From positions 1-41,407 of IMG/VR virus record IMGVR_UViG_3300031976_001313: a stretch of DNA of 41,407 nt. One strand, written 5' to 3'. The notes under the pieces are model-generated. The model did no database searches, was not told the DNA's origin, and was given only the letters and a program-made list of their open reading frames with translations. Position numbers and translations under genes: made by a program. Below, in pieces: positions 22,652 through 30,167 of the stretch. Positions within the stretch are counted from its first letter, which is position 1, and each line of letters starts with the position of its first letter. Source of the DNA: a virus.

Positions 22652-22815
22652 ACCTACCTGGCTGTGTGGAAGATGCGATGGCGGATCTCGCCATCGTCTT
22701 CCACTGGTCGCCGGAAGACTGCGCCGACTTCAGCCTGCGGGAGCTAATGGAGTGGCGGGAACGGGCGCGAAAGCGCAGCACACCCACGGAAAGCAGGAGC
22801 CAGCGTGGCGCGTAA
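22346..22815 (+). CDS. E': Tail assembly chaperone, frameshifted form E+E'
   Basis: A heptamer T-TTT-TTG at 22612-22618 is in the correct phase for a -1 shift (codons GGT TTT TTG). After the shift the -1 frame stays open to TAA at 22813-22815, giving about 156 residues; P2 E+E' is 142. The extension contains DAMADLAIVFHWSPEDCADF and LRELMEWRERARKRS, the hallmark of P2-family E' proteins. The slippery sequence is the same one used by P2. E' has no other start and ends inside the first codons of T. Confidence 0.88.
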
Positions 22816-25534
22816 TCTAAAGCTTGAGGTCATTCTCAACGCCGTCGACCGGGCCACCCGCCCGCTACGGGCGATCGATCGCGCCTCCCAGGGCGCGTCT
22901 CAAGCCATGCGCGAAAACCGTGACCGCTTAAAGCAACTGGAGGCCACCCAGAAGAACGTCAACTCCTTTCGTACCCTAACCCGGCAATCCACGGAAACCA
23001 CCACCGCCCTGCGCGAACAGCAGGAACGCATCCGCCGCCTCTCTCAGCAGATGCAGTCCCACCAGGGCGACACCACCGCACTGCGCGCCGAACGTCAGCG
23101 GGCCATTACCCAGGCGCGCCGACTAAGCCAGCGCTACGATGAAGAACGCCAGCAGCTGCAGCGGCTGCGTACCTCGCTGAAAAATAACGGCGTCAGCACC
23201 GAACACCTCTCCCGCGACCAACGACGGCTGACCAGTGAGATACAGCAGGCCAACACCGCCGTGGATGAGCAGCGGCAGCGGCTAAAACGGCTAGCCGAAC
23301 AGCAGCGCAATGCCGCCCAAGCCCGTGGCCGATACGACCGCGCCATGAGTATGCGCAACAACATGGCCGGTACCGGCGCGGGCATGATGGCCAGTGGCGG
23401 TGCCGCGCTATACGCCGGGGCACGGCTGCTGGCCCCCGGTGTGGCCTATGGGGAGTCGATGTCGCGGGTGCAGGCGCTGACCCGCATGGAAGCCGACGAC
23501 GAACGCTTCCAGGCCCTTCGCCAGCAAGCGCGGGAGCTAGGGGCCACCACCGCCTTTAGCGCCGGGCAATCCGCTGATGCCCAAGGCTACCTGGCCATGG
23601 CAGGCTTCGATCCGGAGGCCATTCAGGCCGCCATGCCGGATATGCTCGATCTGGCACTGGCCAACCGCACCGATCTCGCCCGCACGGCGGATATCTCCTC
23701 CAACATTCTCTCCGGCTTCGGGCTAGACCCCGCCGAGATGGGCCGCGTGGGCGATGTGCTTACCGCCACCACTACCCGGGCCAACGTCGATCTGGAAATG
23801 CTCGGCGAATCCATGAAGTACGTGGCTCCTCAGGCCCGCGCCATGAACATGTCGCTGGAACAATCCGCCGCCATGGCCGGGCTGCTGGGCAACGTGGGTA
23901 TTCAAGGCAGCCAGGCGGGCACCACGCTGCGCGCTATGGTCACTCGCCTGGCCGCCCCTACCGGCGCCGCCGCCAGCGCGCTGGGAGATTTAGGCGTCAA
24001 CGCCAAGGATGCCCACGGCAACCTGCGCGATATCCCCCGCATTCTCACCGATGTGGCCCGCGCCACGGAGGAGATGGGCAACGCCGACCGCGCCGCTTAC
24101 CTGAAGGACATCTTCGGCGAGGAACCCGGCGCCGGCATGGCGGAACTGATCGCCCAGCAAGGCAGCGCGGGCATCGAGCAGTTTGTCGAGATCCTCACCA
24201 ACGCCGCCGGTGAAAACGCCCGTGTGGCGAAAACCATGGCGGACAACATCGGTGGCGACCTCAAATCGCTCAAATCGGCCTGGGAAGAAGTGGGGATCTC
24301 GATCACCGACACCAACAACGGCCCACTGCGCGATCTCATCCAGAACGTCACCGCCATTACCCGTGGCGTAGGCCGCTGGATCAATGAAAACCCTCGGCTC
24401 GCCGGTACCATCGCCAAGGTGGCCGCCATTCTGGCCGTGCTGGTCACCGCGGGCGGTGCACTAACGTTGATGCTCGCCTCCATCCTCGGCCCCATTGCCA
24501 TGGTGCGCTACGGTATGGCTTTGGTCGGCCCGCAGATCCTCATGGCGGGCAAAGCGTTCCTGTGGCTGGGCGGCGTATTCCGCACGGTGTCGATGTTCCT
24601 GCTCGCCAACCCCATCGGCGTGGCCATCGCCGCGATCGCCGCCGCGGCTTATCTGATCTACCGCTACTGGGAACCCATCAAAGCCTTTTTCCTGGGGCTG
24701 TGGCAGCAGGTGAAAGAGGCGTTCAATAACGGCATCAGCGGCGTGGCTCAGCTGCTCATGAACTGGTCACCGCTGGGTCTGCTTTACCAGGGCATCACTA
24801 ACGCTTTAAGCGCCCTGGGCGTACAGATCCCCGAGCAGTTCAGCTCGCTTGGTAGCGCCATTGTGGACGGCATGATCGGTGGGCTAACCGGCAAGCTGGG
24901 CGAATTGCGCGAAAGCATAACGGGCATGGCAGGGAGCGTGCGTAACTGGTTCGCTAACGTACTGGGCATCAACAGCCCCTCACGGGTGTTTGCCCAGCTA
25001 GGCGGTTTCACGGTGGATGGGTTAATCAGCGGCCTGAGCAGCAAGCTTGGCGAGCTGCGCGACCGCGTCGTGAACATGGCGGGCAGCGTGCGTAGCTGGT
25101 TCGCCGATGTGCTGGATATCAACAGCCCCTCCCGGGTGTTCACCCAGTTAGGCGGTTACACGGTGGATGGTCTGAATAGAGGGCTGGATGCCCAGCGGGA
25201 CGAACCCGCCAGGCGCATTCAAGAGATCGCCCGCCGGGTGACCCGTGCAGGTGCCGGGCTGGCACTGGGTGCCGCTACTCTGCCCGCCGCCGCGATGCCG
25301 AGCATTGAGCAGCAAACGCCTATTCAGTTTGATAACCGGCCACCGCTGAGCGCGCCAAATGCCCAGGCGGGCGGCCTCACCATGGGCGATATCAATATCA
25401 ACGTCACCCCAGCCCCCGGCATGAACGAACAGCAGCTCGCCCAGTACGTGGCGCAGGAAGTGCAGCGCGCCCTGGCAAACGCCCAGCGCGACGCCCAGGC
25501 ACGCCAGCGCTCATCGATGCGCGACCTCGATTAA
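22805..25534 (+). CDS. T: Tail tape measure protein (P2 gpT)
   Basis: A 909-residue protein; P2 gpT is 815. GTG start, MARNLKLEVILNAVDRATRP, as in gpT. Residues about 30-175 are coiled coil. Residues about 190-215 are an Ala/Gly-rich apolar stretch. The region around 220-480 is the conserved phage tape-measure domain (GATTAFSAGQSADAQGYLAM, GIQGSQAGTTLRAM). Apolar helices follow near 540-620. Near 690-790 two tandem copies of about 55 residues repeat the motif SSKLGELRD...INSPSRVF.QLGG.TVDGL, which lengthens the protein. It sets tail length. Confidence 0.95.
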   Translation: MARNLKLEVILNAVDRATRPLRAIDRASQGASQAMRENRDRLKQLEATQKNVNSFRTLTRQSTETTTALREQQERIRRLSQQMQSHQGDTTALRAERQRAITQARRLSQRYDEERQQLQRLRTSLKNNGVSTEHLSRDQRRLTSEIQQANTAVDEQRQRLKRLAEQQRNAAQARGRYDRAMSMRNNMAGTGAGMMASGGAALYAGARLLAPGVAYGESMSRVQALTRMEADDERFQALRQQARELGATTAFSAGQSADAQGYLAMAGFDPEAIQAAMPDMLDLALANRTDLARTADISSNILSGFGLDPAEMGRVGDVLTATTTRANVDLEMLGESMKYVAPQARAMNMSLEQSAAMAGLLGNVGIQGSQAGTTLRAMVTRLAAPTGAAASALGDLGVNAKDAHGNLRDIPRILTDVARATEEMGNADRAAYLKDIFGEEPGAGMAELIAQQGSAGIEQFVEILTNAAGENARVAKTMADNIGGDLKSLKSAWEEVGISITDTNNGPLRDLIQNVTAITRGVGRWINENPRLAGTIAKVAAILAVLVTAGGALTLMLASILGPIAMVRYGMALVGPQILMAGKAFLWLGGVFRTVSMFLLANPIGVAIAAIAAAAYLIYRYWEPIKAFFLGLWQQVKEAFNNGISGVAQLLMNWSPLGLLYQGITNALSALGVQIPEQFSSLGSAIVDGMIGGLTGKLGELRESITGMAGSVRNWFANVLGINSPSRVFAQLGGFTVDGLISGLSSKLGELRDRVVNMAGSVRSWFADVLDINSPSRVFTQLGGYTVDGLNRGLDAQRDEPARRIQEIARRVTRAGAGLALGAATLPAAAMPSIEQQTPIQFDNRPPLSAPNAQAGGLTMGDININVTPAPGMNEQQLAQYVAQEVQRALANAQRDAQARQRSSMRDLD

Positions 25535-25546
25535 AAGGAACCCATC

Positions 25547-25990
25547 ATGCTCATGGCCCTCGGCATGTTCGTGTTTGAAACCCGCACCGTGCCCTACCAA
25601 GAACTCAAACGCATCACTGAATGGCGGCACCCCAGCCAATCCCGCGTGGGGCAGCGGCCCGCCTACCAGTTTGCAGGCCCAGGCGCGGATACCATCACGC
25701 TCAGCGGCACCCTACTGCCCACTTTCACCGGCGGGCGCTTTAGTCTTGATGAGATCCGCGACATGGCCGACCAGGGCAACGCCTGGCCGCTGGTCGAAGG
25801 TACCGGCCGTCAGTACGGCTTATGGGTCGTCACCCGCGTGGAAGAAACCAGCACCCACTTTTTCCGCGACGGCGCCGCCGAAAAAATCGAGTTCAACCTC
25901 ACGCTCGAGCACGTCGACGACGAACGCACCGACCTGATCGGCCGACTGGCACTGCCTGCCGCGGCACGCCTGGCGGGTGGCTACGTATGA
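25547..25990 (+). CDS. U: Tail protein U (P2 gpU)
   Basis: A 147-residue protein; P2 gpU is 159. The start MLMALGMFVFETRTVPYQEL is almost diagnostic. Further words are PGADTITLSGTLLPTFTGG and MADQGNAWPLVEGTGRQYG. It is a baseplate hub-linked tail protein, coupled to D by an ATGA overlap. Confidence 0.93.
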   Translation: MLMALGMFVFETRTVPYQELKRITEWRHPSQSRVGQRPAYQFAGPGADTITLSGTLLPTFTGGRFSLDEIRDMADQGNAWPLVEGTGRQYGLWVVTRVEETSTHFFRDGAAEKIEFNLTLEHVDDERTDLIGRLALPAAARLAGGYV

Positions 25991-26985
25991 ACGCTTACCC
26001 AAAGCCCAGCTACCGCATCACGCTGGATGGCACCGATATCACCCCACGCATTAACGGCCGCCTGATCAGTTTGACGCTACGCGAGCAGCGCGGCCTGGAA
26101 GCCGACCAATTGGATATCACCCTGGCCGATCACGATGGCCAGCTCGCCATTCCCCCACGCGGCGCCGAGCTGCAGGTAGCTTTTGGCTGGCTGGATGAAG
26201 GGCTGATCGACAAGGGGCGCTTTACAGTGGATGAAGTGCAGCACAGCGGCACGCCCGACCAGCTCACCATCCGCGCCCGTTCGGCGGATATGCGCGGCCA
26301 ACTGCCCGGCAAGCGCACCCTGAGTTGGCATGACGTAACACTGGGCGAGATCGTCACCACCATCGCCGGTCGCAACGAACTAGAACCAGTGGTGGCCGCA
26401 GCCCTCAACGGCATCCGCATTGGCCATATCGATCAAACCGATGAATCAGATCTGAATTTCCTCACCCGCCTGGGCGAACGGTACGACGCCATTGCCGCCA
26501 TCAAAGCCGGGCGTATGCTGTTCACCGTGGCAGGCGAAGGGCTCACCGCCAGCGGCCAAGCCATGCCCGCCATTACCCTCACCCGCCGCGATGGCGACCA
26601 ACACCGTTACAGCGTCACCGATCGAGACGCCTATAGCGGCGTAAAAGCCTACTGGAATGACACAAGAGGCGCAGAGCGCAAAACAGTGCTGGCTGGCAGC
26701 GGCGACAACGCCAAACAGCTGCGTCCCACCTACGCCACGGAAGAGGACGCCCTCGCCGCCGCCCGCGCCGAGTGGCAACGCATCCAACGCGGCCTGGCAG
26801 AGTTTGAGCTAACGCTGGCACTGGGGCGTGCTGACATACTGCCGGAATCGCCGCTAACGCTTAGTGGGTATAAGCCGCAAATTGACGCCACGGCCTGGCT
26901 GGTGGCGGAGGTGACTCACTCGCTAAATGATGGAGGGTTTGGGACGCAGGTTAGGTGTGAGGTGAAGGGAAAGCAGGAAGAATAA
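25987..26985 (+). CDS. D: Baseplate hub / late control protein D (P2 gpD)
   Basis: A 332-residue protein; P2 gpD is 387. The start MNAYPKPSYRITLDGTDITP overlaps the U stop. The words LREQRGLEADQLDITLADHD and KTYAT-like YATEEDALAAARAEWQRIQRG are conserved. It forms the gp27-like hub that carries the spike V. Two degenerate copies of the 3' end of a related D gene lie downstream (27489 and 27889). In P2 the activator ogr follows D; here it has moved to 36004. Confidence 0.93.
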   Translation: MNAYPKPSYRITLDGTDITPRINGRLISLTLREQRGLEADQLDITLADHDGQLAIPPRGAELQVAFGWLDEGLIDKGRFTVDEVQHSGTPDQLTIRARSADMRGQLPGKRTLSWHDVTLGEIVTTIAGRNELEPVVAAALNGIRIGHIDQTDESDLNFLTRLGERYDAIAAIKAGRMLFTVAGEGLTASGQAMPAITLTRRDGDQHRYSVTDRDAYSGVKAYWNDTRGAERKTVLAGSGDNAKQLRPTYATEEDALAAARAEWQRIQRGLAEFELTLALGRADILPESPLTLSGYKPQIDATAWLVAEVTHSLNDGGFGTQVRCEVKGKQEE

Positions 26986-27020
26986 AACACCTGGCATGGT
27001 TCAGTGCATTGCTTAAAACA

Positions 27021-27050
27021 ATGCCCCGGTCATCGATATGGCCGGGGCAT
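27021..27050 (+). terminator. Terminator after D
   Basis: Arms ATGCCCCGG / CCGGGGCAT with a 12-base loop, followed by TTTACATCT. It ends the FI-D late operon. Confidence 0.75.
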
Positions 27051-27086
27051 TTACATCTACTCAAAGCTAACTCTGTTATCAACAGA

Positions 27087-27356
27087 TTAGAGGTGTTGAT
27101 CGAGCCACTTTTTAACATCTAGCTGCTTGCGAGTATCACCAGGAAGTTCATCCCGGATAAGCTTTTCGCCCTTGTGCAAAGCGGAGATGGGGGCGGAAGC
27201 GGACAGCACCATGTTCAGCATGTAAAGCACCTCGTAACCCTGCTGGCGGTTAAAAAGTGTGCTGTCAGGCTCCCCGGTCACATGCGGGTCATCGCTAGGA
27301 GCAGCTGTCCAATCGTAGTGATCCAGGCTCATATTGGTTTGAGTAAAATTAGCCAT
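27087..27356 (-). CDS. Small unknown phage protein, 89 residues
   Basis: MANFTQTNMSLDHYDWTAAP, a polar N-terminus, a central helix GYEVLYMLNMVLS, then HKGEKLIRDELPGDTRKQLD. A good Shine-Dalgarno (GAGGTGC) precedes the ATG. It is convergent with D. I do not recognise the family. Its composition and ribosome site make it likely a real gene. Confidence 0.55.
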   Translation of the reverse strand: MANFTQTNMSLDHYDWTAAPSDDPHVTGEPDSTLFNRQQGYEVLYMLNMVLSASAPISALHKGEKLIRDELPGDTRKQLDVKKWLDQHL

Positions 27357-27488
27357 GTAGCACCTCGTTCATCCAATGAAATTGCCCCTGAAACATTGGG
27401 GCCGTTGCCGCCTCCTTCATGGCGACCCCTCCAGCGTAGCAAAGAATTTAATTTATGCTCGGCCCAGGCACGATAGACGAGATGAGGG

Positions 27489-27650
27489 TTAACGCTGGCA
27501 CTGAGGAGGGCAGACATCTCCCCCGAAACCCCGGTCACAGCCCAAGGCTACAAGCCAGAGATCAACGCCACGCCCTGGATCATTGACGAAGTCACCCACA
27601 ATTTCACGGAGCGGGGGTATACCTGCAGTATTAGGATGGAGACGCGGTGA
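27489..27650 (+). pseudogene. Remnant: 3' end of a second D-like gene
   Basis: A 53-codon open stretch reading LTLALRRADISPETPVTAQG, YKPEINATPWIIDEVTHN, FTERGYTCSIRMETR, then stop. It aligns with the last 55 or so residues of the intact D (LTLALGRADILPESPLTLSG, YKPQIDATAWLVAEVTHS) but is clearly diverged, so it comes from another P2-like phage and is not a recent duplication. No start or ribosome site is present. A GTG overlapping its stop opens a 16-codon ORF of doubtful value. Confidence 0.75.
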
Positions 27651-27714
27651 GTATTAACGCAGAGGTGTCGGTGGGAATTATCGGGATTGGCCCTTAACAA
27701 GCAACACCAGACAA

Positions 27715-27742
27715 CCCCCGGCCATCCGTTGGCCGAGGGCTT
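27715..27742 (+). terminator. Terminator behind the D remnant
   Basis: Stem CCC.CGGCCA / TGGCCG.GGG with one mismatch, loop TCCGT, then CTTTTGG. It probably came with the D fragment from the donor phage. Confidence 0.55.
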
Positions 27743-27888
27743 TTGGCATCCGTCTCCTTACAGAAAAGCTGATTCCTTCCAGCTCGCGCATCCAAGCGTC
27801 ATAGTCAGCTTGACAGATAAATAACCCCATTGATGTAAGACATCGCCGACAAGATTTGTAAGAGATCTCTTACAACTTTATGACTAGG

Positions 27889-27945
27889 ATCCTTGGCGAA
27901 GTGAACCACAATTACATTGAACGGGGGTATATAGAGACACGGTGA
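27889..27945 (+). pseudogene. Second, more eroded remnant of a D 3' end
   Basis: ILGEVNHNYIERGYIETR then stop. It parallels the first remnant (IIDEVTHNFTERGY...METR) with a short deletion before the end. Only 18 codons are left. Together with the first remnant it shows that this junction has been rebuilt more than once by recombination at the end of D. Confidence 0.55.
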
Positions 27946-28049
27946 GCGCACCGTAGCGTTGCCAGGTGGAAGGAAGGCCGCGCATTTCCATGACATAATG
28001 TTCAGCCCGTTTGTAGGAGGCGGCATGGGCATTATTAGAGGAACATGCT
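27946..28049. other. Spacer before the 56-residue gene
   Basis: About 100 bases. It carries the probable promoter of the small gene at 28050. A minus-strand ORF across 27805-28032 lacks a ribosome site and sits over the D remnant, so I do not call it. Confidence 0.3.
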
Positions 28050-28220
28050 ATGCATTTATACGCGAATGATCACATCACACAGCAGCAGCGCAAGGCGGCA
28101 ACCATTGAGGCCGCACGTAAGCGCTATCTTGCCGCAAAACGGCAAGGCAATGTCGAAGTCAGCCTGAACGCTGAGGAAGCACAGAAACGCGCTCAGAAGT
28201 CCGTTTTTCACCTGTCCTAA
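28050..28220 (+). CDS. Small basic helical protein, 56 residues, unknown
   Basis: MHLYANDHITQQQRKAATIE, then ARKRYLAAKRQGNVEVSL and a helical Ala/Gln/Lys-rich end. An AGAGGA Shine-Dalgarno lies about 8 bases before the ATG, and a strong terminator follows 16 bases after the stop, so it is a complete monocistronic unit. I do not recognise the family. The predicted helices and positive charge could suit nucleic-acid or protein binding. Confidence 0.6.
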   Translation: MHLYANDHITQQQRKAATIEAARKRYLAAKRQGNVEVSLNAEEAQKRAQKSVFHLS

Positions 28221-28236
28221 TTGTTAGCTTCAAAAT

Positions 28237-28272
28237 AAAACCCCCGGCCACTCCAAATAGCCGGGGGTTTTT
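28237..28272 (+). terminator. Strong terminator
   Basis: Arms AAAACCCCCGGC / GCCGGGGGTTTT with an 11-base loop and TTTTTATT following. It ends the 56-residue gene. Confidence 0.85.
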
Positions 28273-28394
28273 ATTGCCGCAATCTTCTGGCGAAGCGTTA
28301 CCGCCACGCGTGCTCTTAGGCGACACTTTCACTATGGCAAAGTTTCGCTAAGTTGCAAACAAGTAATTTCCCGTTACGCAATGTAATGGCTCAC

Positions 28395-28769
28395 CTACAC
28401 CGCCCAGCACCTCGCCTGCCTCACCACCACCCCCTTAAACTGCTGCACGGTCACAAAGCACCCCTGCCCACCAGCGGTAGGCAACAACCGGCAACGGCTA
28501 CCCACGCGGTGGGATTTAAACAATCGGTACTCCCCTTCCACCTCAGCCACCACCAGATCCCCGTGGCCGAACGAACGCGCTTCATCCACCACCAGCACAT
28601 CGCCCTCCATCCACGGCCCGCCTGGGCGTGCGTCCTCGCTAATCTCCACCAAAAAGCAGCTGGGTGGAAATTTTCGGCTATCCATTTCGGCCACTGCCGG
28701 GTGCTCCACGCCCACCACTGCTGGCCCCAAGTAATTTACTCGCATGCTGTTGCCCTGTGCTTGCTCCAC
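28395..28769 (-). CDS. UmuD-like S24-fold protein lacking the catalytic serine
   Basis: Up to 124 residues (116 from the ATG at 28745). The C-terminal segment GDVLVVDEARSFGHGDLVVA...GEYRLFK follows the UmuD/LexA fold. Aligned without gaps on UmuD SGDSMIDGGISDGDLLIVD, this protein reads SEDARPGGPWMEGDVLVVD, so the catalytic Ser is Ala (residue 47). The Lys (85) is within one residue of its expected place. No clear Ala-Gly or Cys-Gly cleavage site is visible. It may therefore be a non-cleavable partner or mimic of UmuD'. It is divergent from umuC across a LexA box, whereas umuD normally lies upstream in the same operon. Confidence 0.75.
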   Translation of the reverse strand: MEQAQGNSMRVNYLGPAVVGVEHPAVAEMDSRKFPPSCFLVEISEDARPGGPWMEGDVLVVDEARSFGHGDLVVAEVEGEYRLFKSHRVGSRCRLLPTAGGQGCFVTVQQFKGVVVRQARCWAV

Positions 28770-28819
28770 ATTAAGCGACGTACATTAGCGGTTGCCTGTC
28801 GCTTTCCCTGCTGCTAATA

Positions 28820-28835
28820 CTGTATAAACAAACAG
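28820..28835. promoter_or_regulatory. LexA box between umuD-like and umuC genes
   Basis: CTG-TATAAACAAA-CAG fits CTG-N10-CAG. It ends 26 bases before the umuC start and lies 51 bases upstream of the umuD-like start, so it could repress both. Confidence 0.8.
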
Positions 28836-28861
28836 CATTTAACAAGGGTTATGGAGGCAAC

Positions 28862-30163
28862 ATGATAGGGCTGGTGGACTGCAACAACTTCTACGTCAGT
28901 TGCGAGCGGGTCTTTAACGCCAAGCTGGAAGGCCGCCCGGTGGGCATTATGTCCAATAACGACGGCTGTATTATCGCCCGTTCAGAAGAGCTGAAAGCGC
29001 TGGGTATCGAGATGGGCACCCCCGCCCACCAGGTGCGCCACCTGGTCGAACGCGGCGAGATCGTGTTGCACTCCTCCAACTACGAACTTTACGGCGATAT
29101 GTCCCACCGTGTGCAAGGCATCCTGGAACAGGAGACCGCCGGGGTAGAGCCCTACTCCATTGATGAGATGTTCGTGCGCATGGATGGCTTCGAGCCGGAA
29201 GCGCTGCTGGAGCACGCCAAATCCCTGCACGCGAAGATCCGCCGCTACACCGGCATTCCAGTGTGTGTTGGCGTAGCCGCGACCCACACCCTGGCTAAGC
29301 TGGCTAACCGCATTGCTAAGAAGCACCCCGGCTACCCCGGCGTGTGTATCCTTCACGCGGAAAGCGACGAAGCCAGGCACCTGCTGCAGCAAATCAATGT
29401 CAGCGATGTATGGGGCGTCGGCCGCCGGCTAAACGAGCGCCTGCAGATCCTGGGCATCAACACCGCCTGGGATCTTCGCGAAGCGGATGCTAAGCGCCTG
29501 CGGCGTAAGTTCTCGGTGAATATGGAGCGCACGGTGCTGGAGCTGCGCGGCATCAGTTGCCTGGAGATGAACGACTTTAACGAACCACGCCAGCGCATCA
29601 TGACCAGCCGCTCCTTTGGCCGTCCCACCTCACAGCTCTGCGACCTACAGGGCGCTATTCGCCAACACGCCCAACGCGGCGCCGAAAAACTACGCGAGCA
29701 AAAAAGCCTCGCCCGCGCTGTGCTGGTGTTTCTTAAAACCGACCGCTTCCGGCCCGACCTGCCCCAATACTCGCCCAGCCTGGCGGTAGAAATGGAACGC
29801 CCAAGCCAGGACACTCGCGACATTCTCCATGCCGCCCAGGAGGCGCTGCGCAAGATCTATCGTCCCAAATACGGCTACAAGAAAGCGGGCGTGATGCTGA
29901 TCGACCTGACCGACGAGAACCGCCAACAGCTCAGCCTTATGGACACACCGCAAACGGAAGAGGAACGCCAGCGCAGCCAAAAGCTAATGGCCACCATGGA
30001 CGCGCTGAACGAGAAGATGGGCAAGGGAACGGTACGCCTGGGACTGCCGGAAAAGAACGCCCCCTGGCACCTACGCTGCGCGAACCGTAGTCCGCGCTAT
30101 ACGACGAATTGGGATGAGTTGATGGTGGCGTATACGGATGAGGGGGTGGCAAAACGAAAATAA
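28862..30163 (+). CDS. umuC: Y-family DNA polymerase V catalytic subunit (UmuC)
   Basis: A 433-residue protein; E. coli UmuC is 422. The catalytic acidic residues are in LVDCNNFYVSCERVF (D6) and SIDEMFVRM (DE). Other words are MSNNDGCIIARSEELKALG, the helix-hairpin-helix region VWGVGRRLNERLQILGI, and a C-terminal DUF4113 segment. QLSLMD is a probable beta-clamp-binding motif. It performs error-prone lesion bypass. A LexA box lies just upstream, so expression is SOS-induced. As phage cargo it could raise mutation rate or help replicate damaged phage DNA. Confidence 0.93.
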   Translation: MIGLVDCNNFYVSCERVFNAKLEGRPVGIMSNNDGCIIARSEELKALGIEMGTPAHQVRHLVERGEIVLHSSNYELYGDMSHRVQGILEQETAGVEPYSIDEMFVRMDGFEPEALLEHAKSLHAKIRRYTGIPVCVGVAATHTLAKLANRIAKKHPGYPGVCILHAESDEARHLLQQINVSDVWGVGRRLNERLQILGINTAWDLREADAKRLRRKFSVNMERTVLELRGISCLEMNDFNEPRQRIMTSRSFGRPTSQLCDLQGAIRQHAQRGAEKLREQKSLARAVLVFLKTDRFRPDLPQYSPSLAVEMERPSQDTRDILHAAQEALRKIYRPKYGYKKAGVMLIDLTDENRQQLSLMDTPQTEEERQRSQKLMATMDALNEKMGKGTVRLGLPEKNAPWHLRCANRSPRYTTNWDELMVAYTDEGVAKRK

Positions 30164-30167
30164 CAAA

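Noticed and set aside
27805-28032. 75-codon minus-strand ORF
   Set aside because: No ribosome site, odd composition, and overlaps the D remnant and a promoter region.
28353-28817. 154-codon plus-strand ORF
   Set aside because: Opposite the UmuD-like gene; His/Pro-rich shadow.
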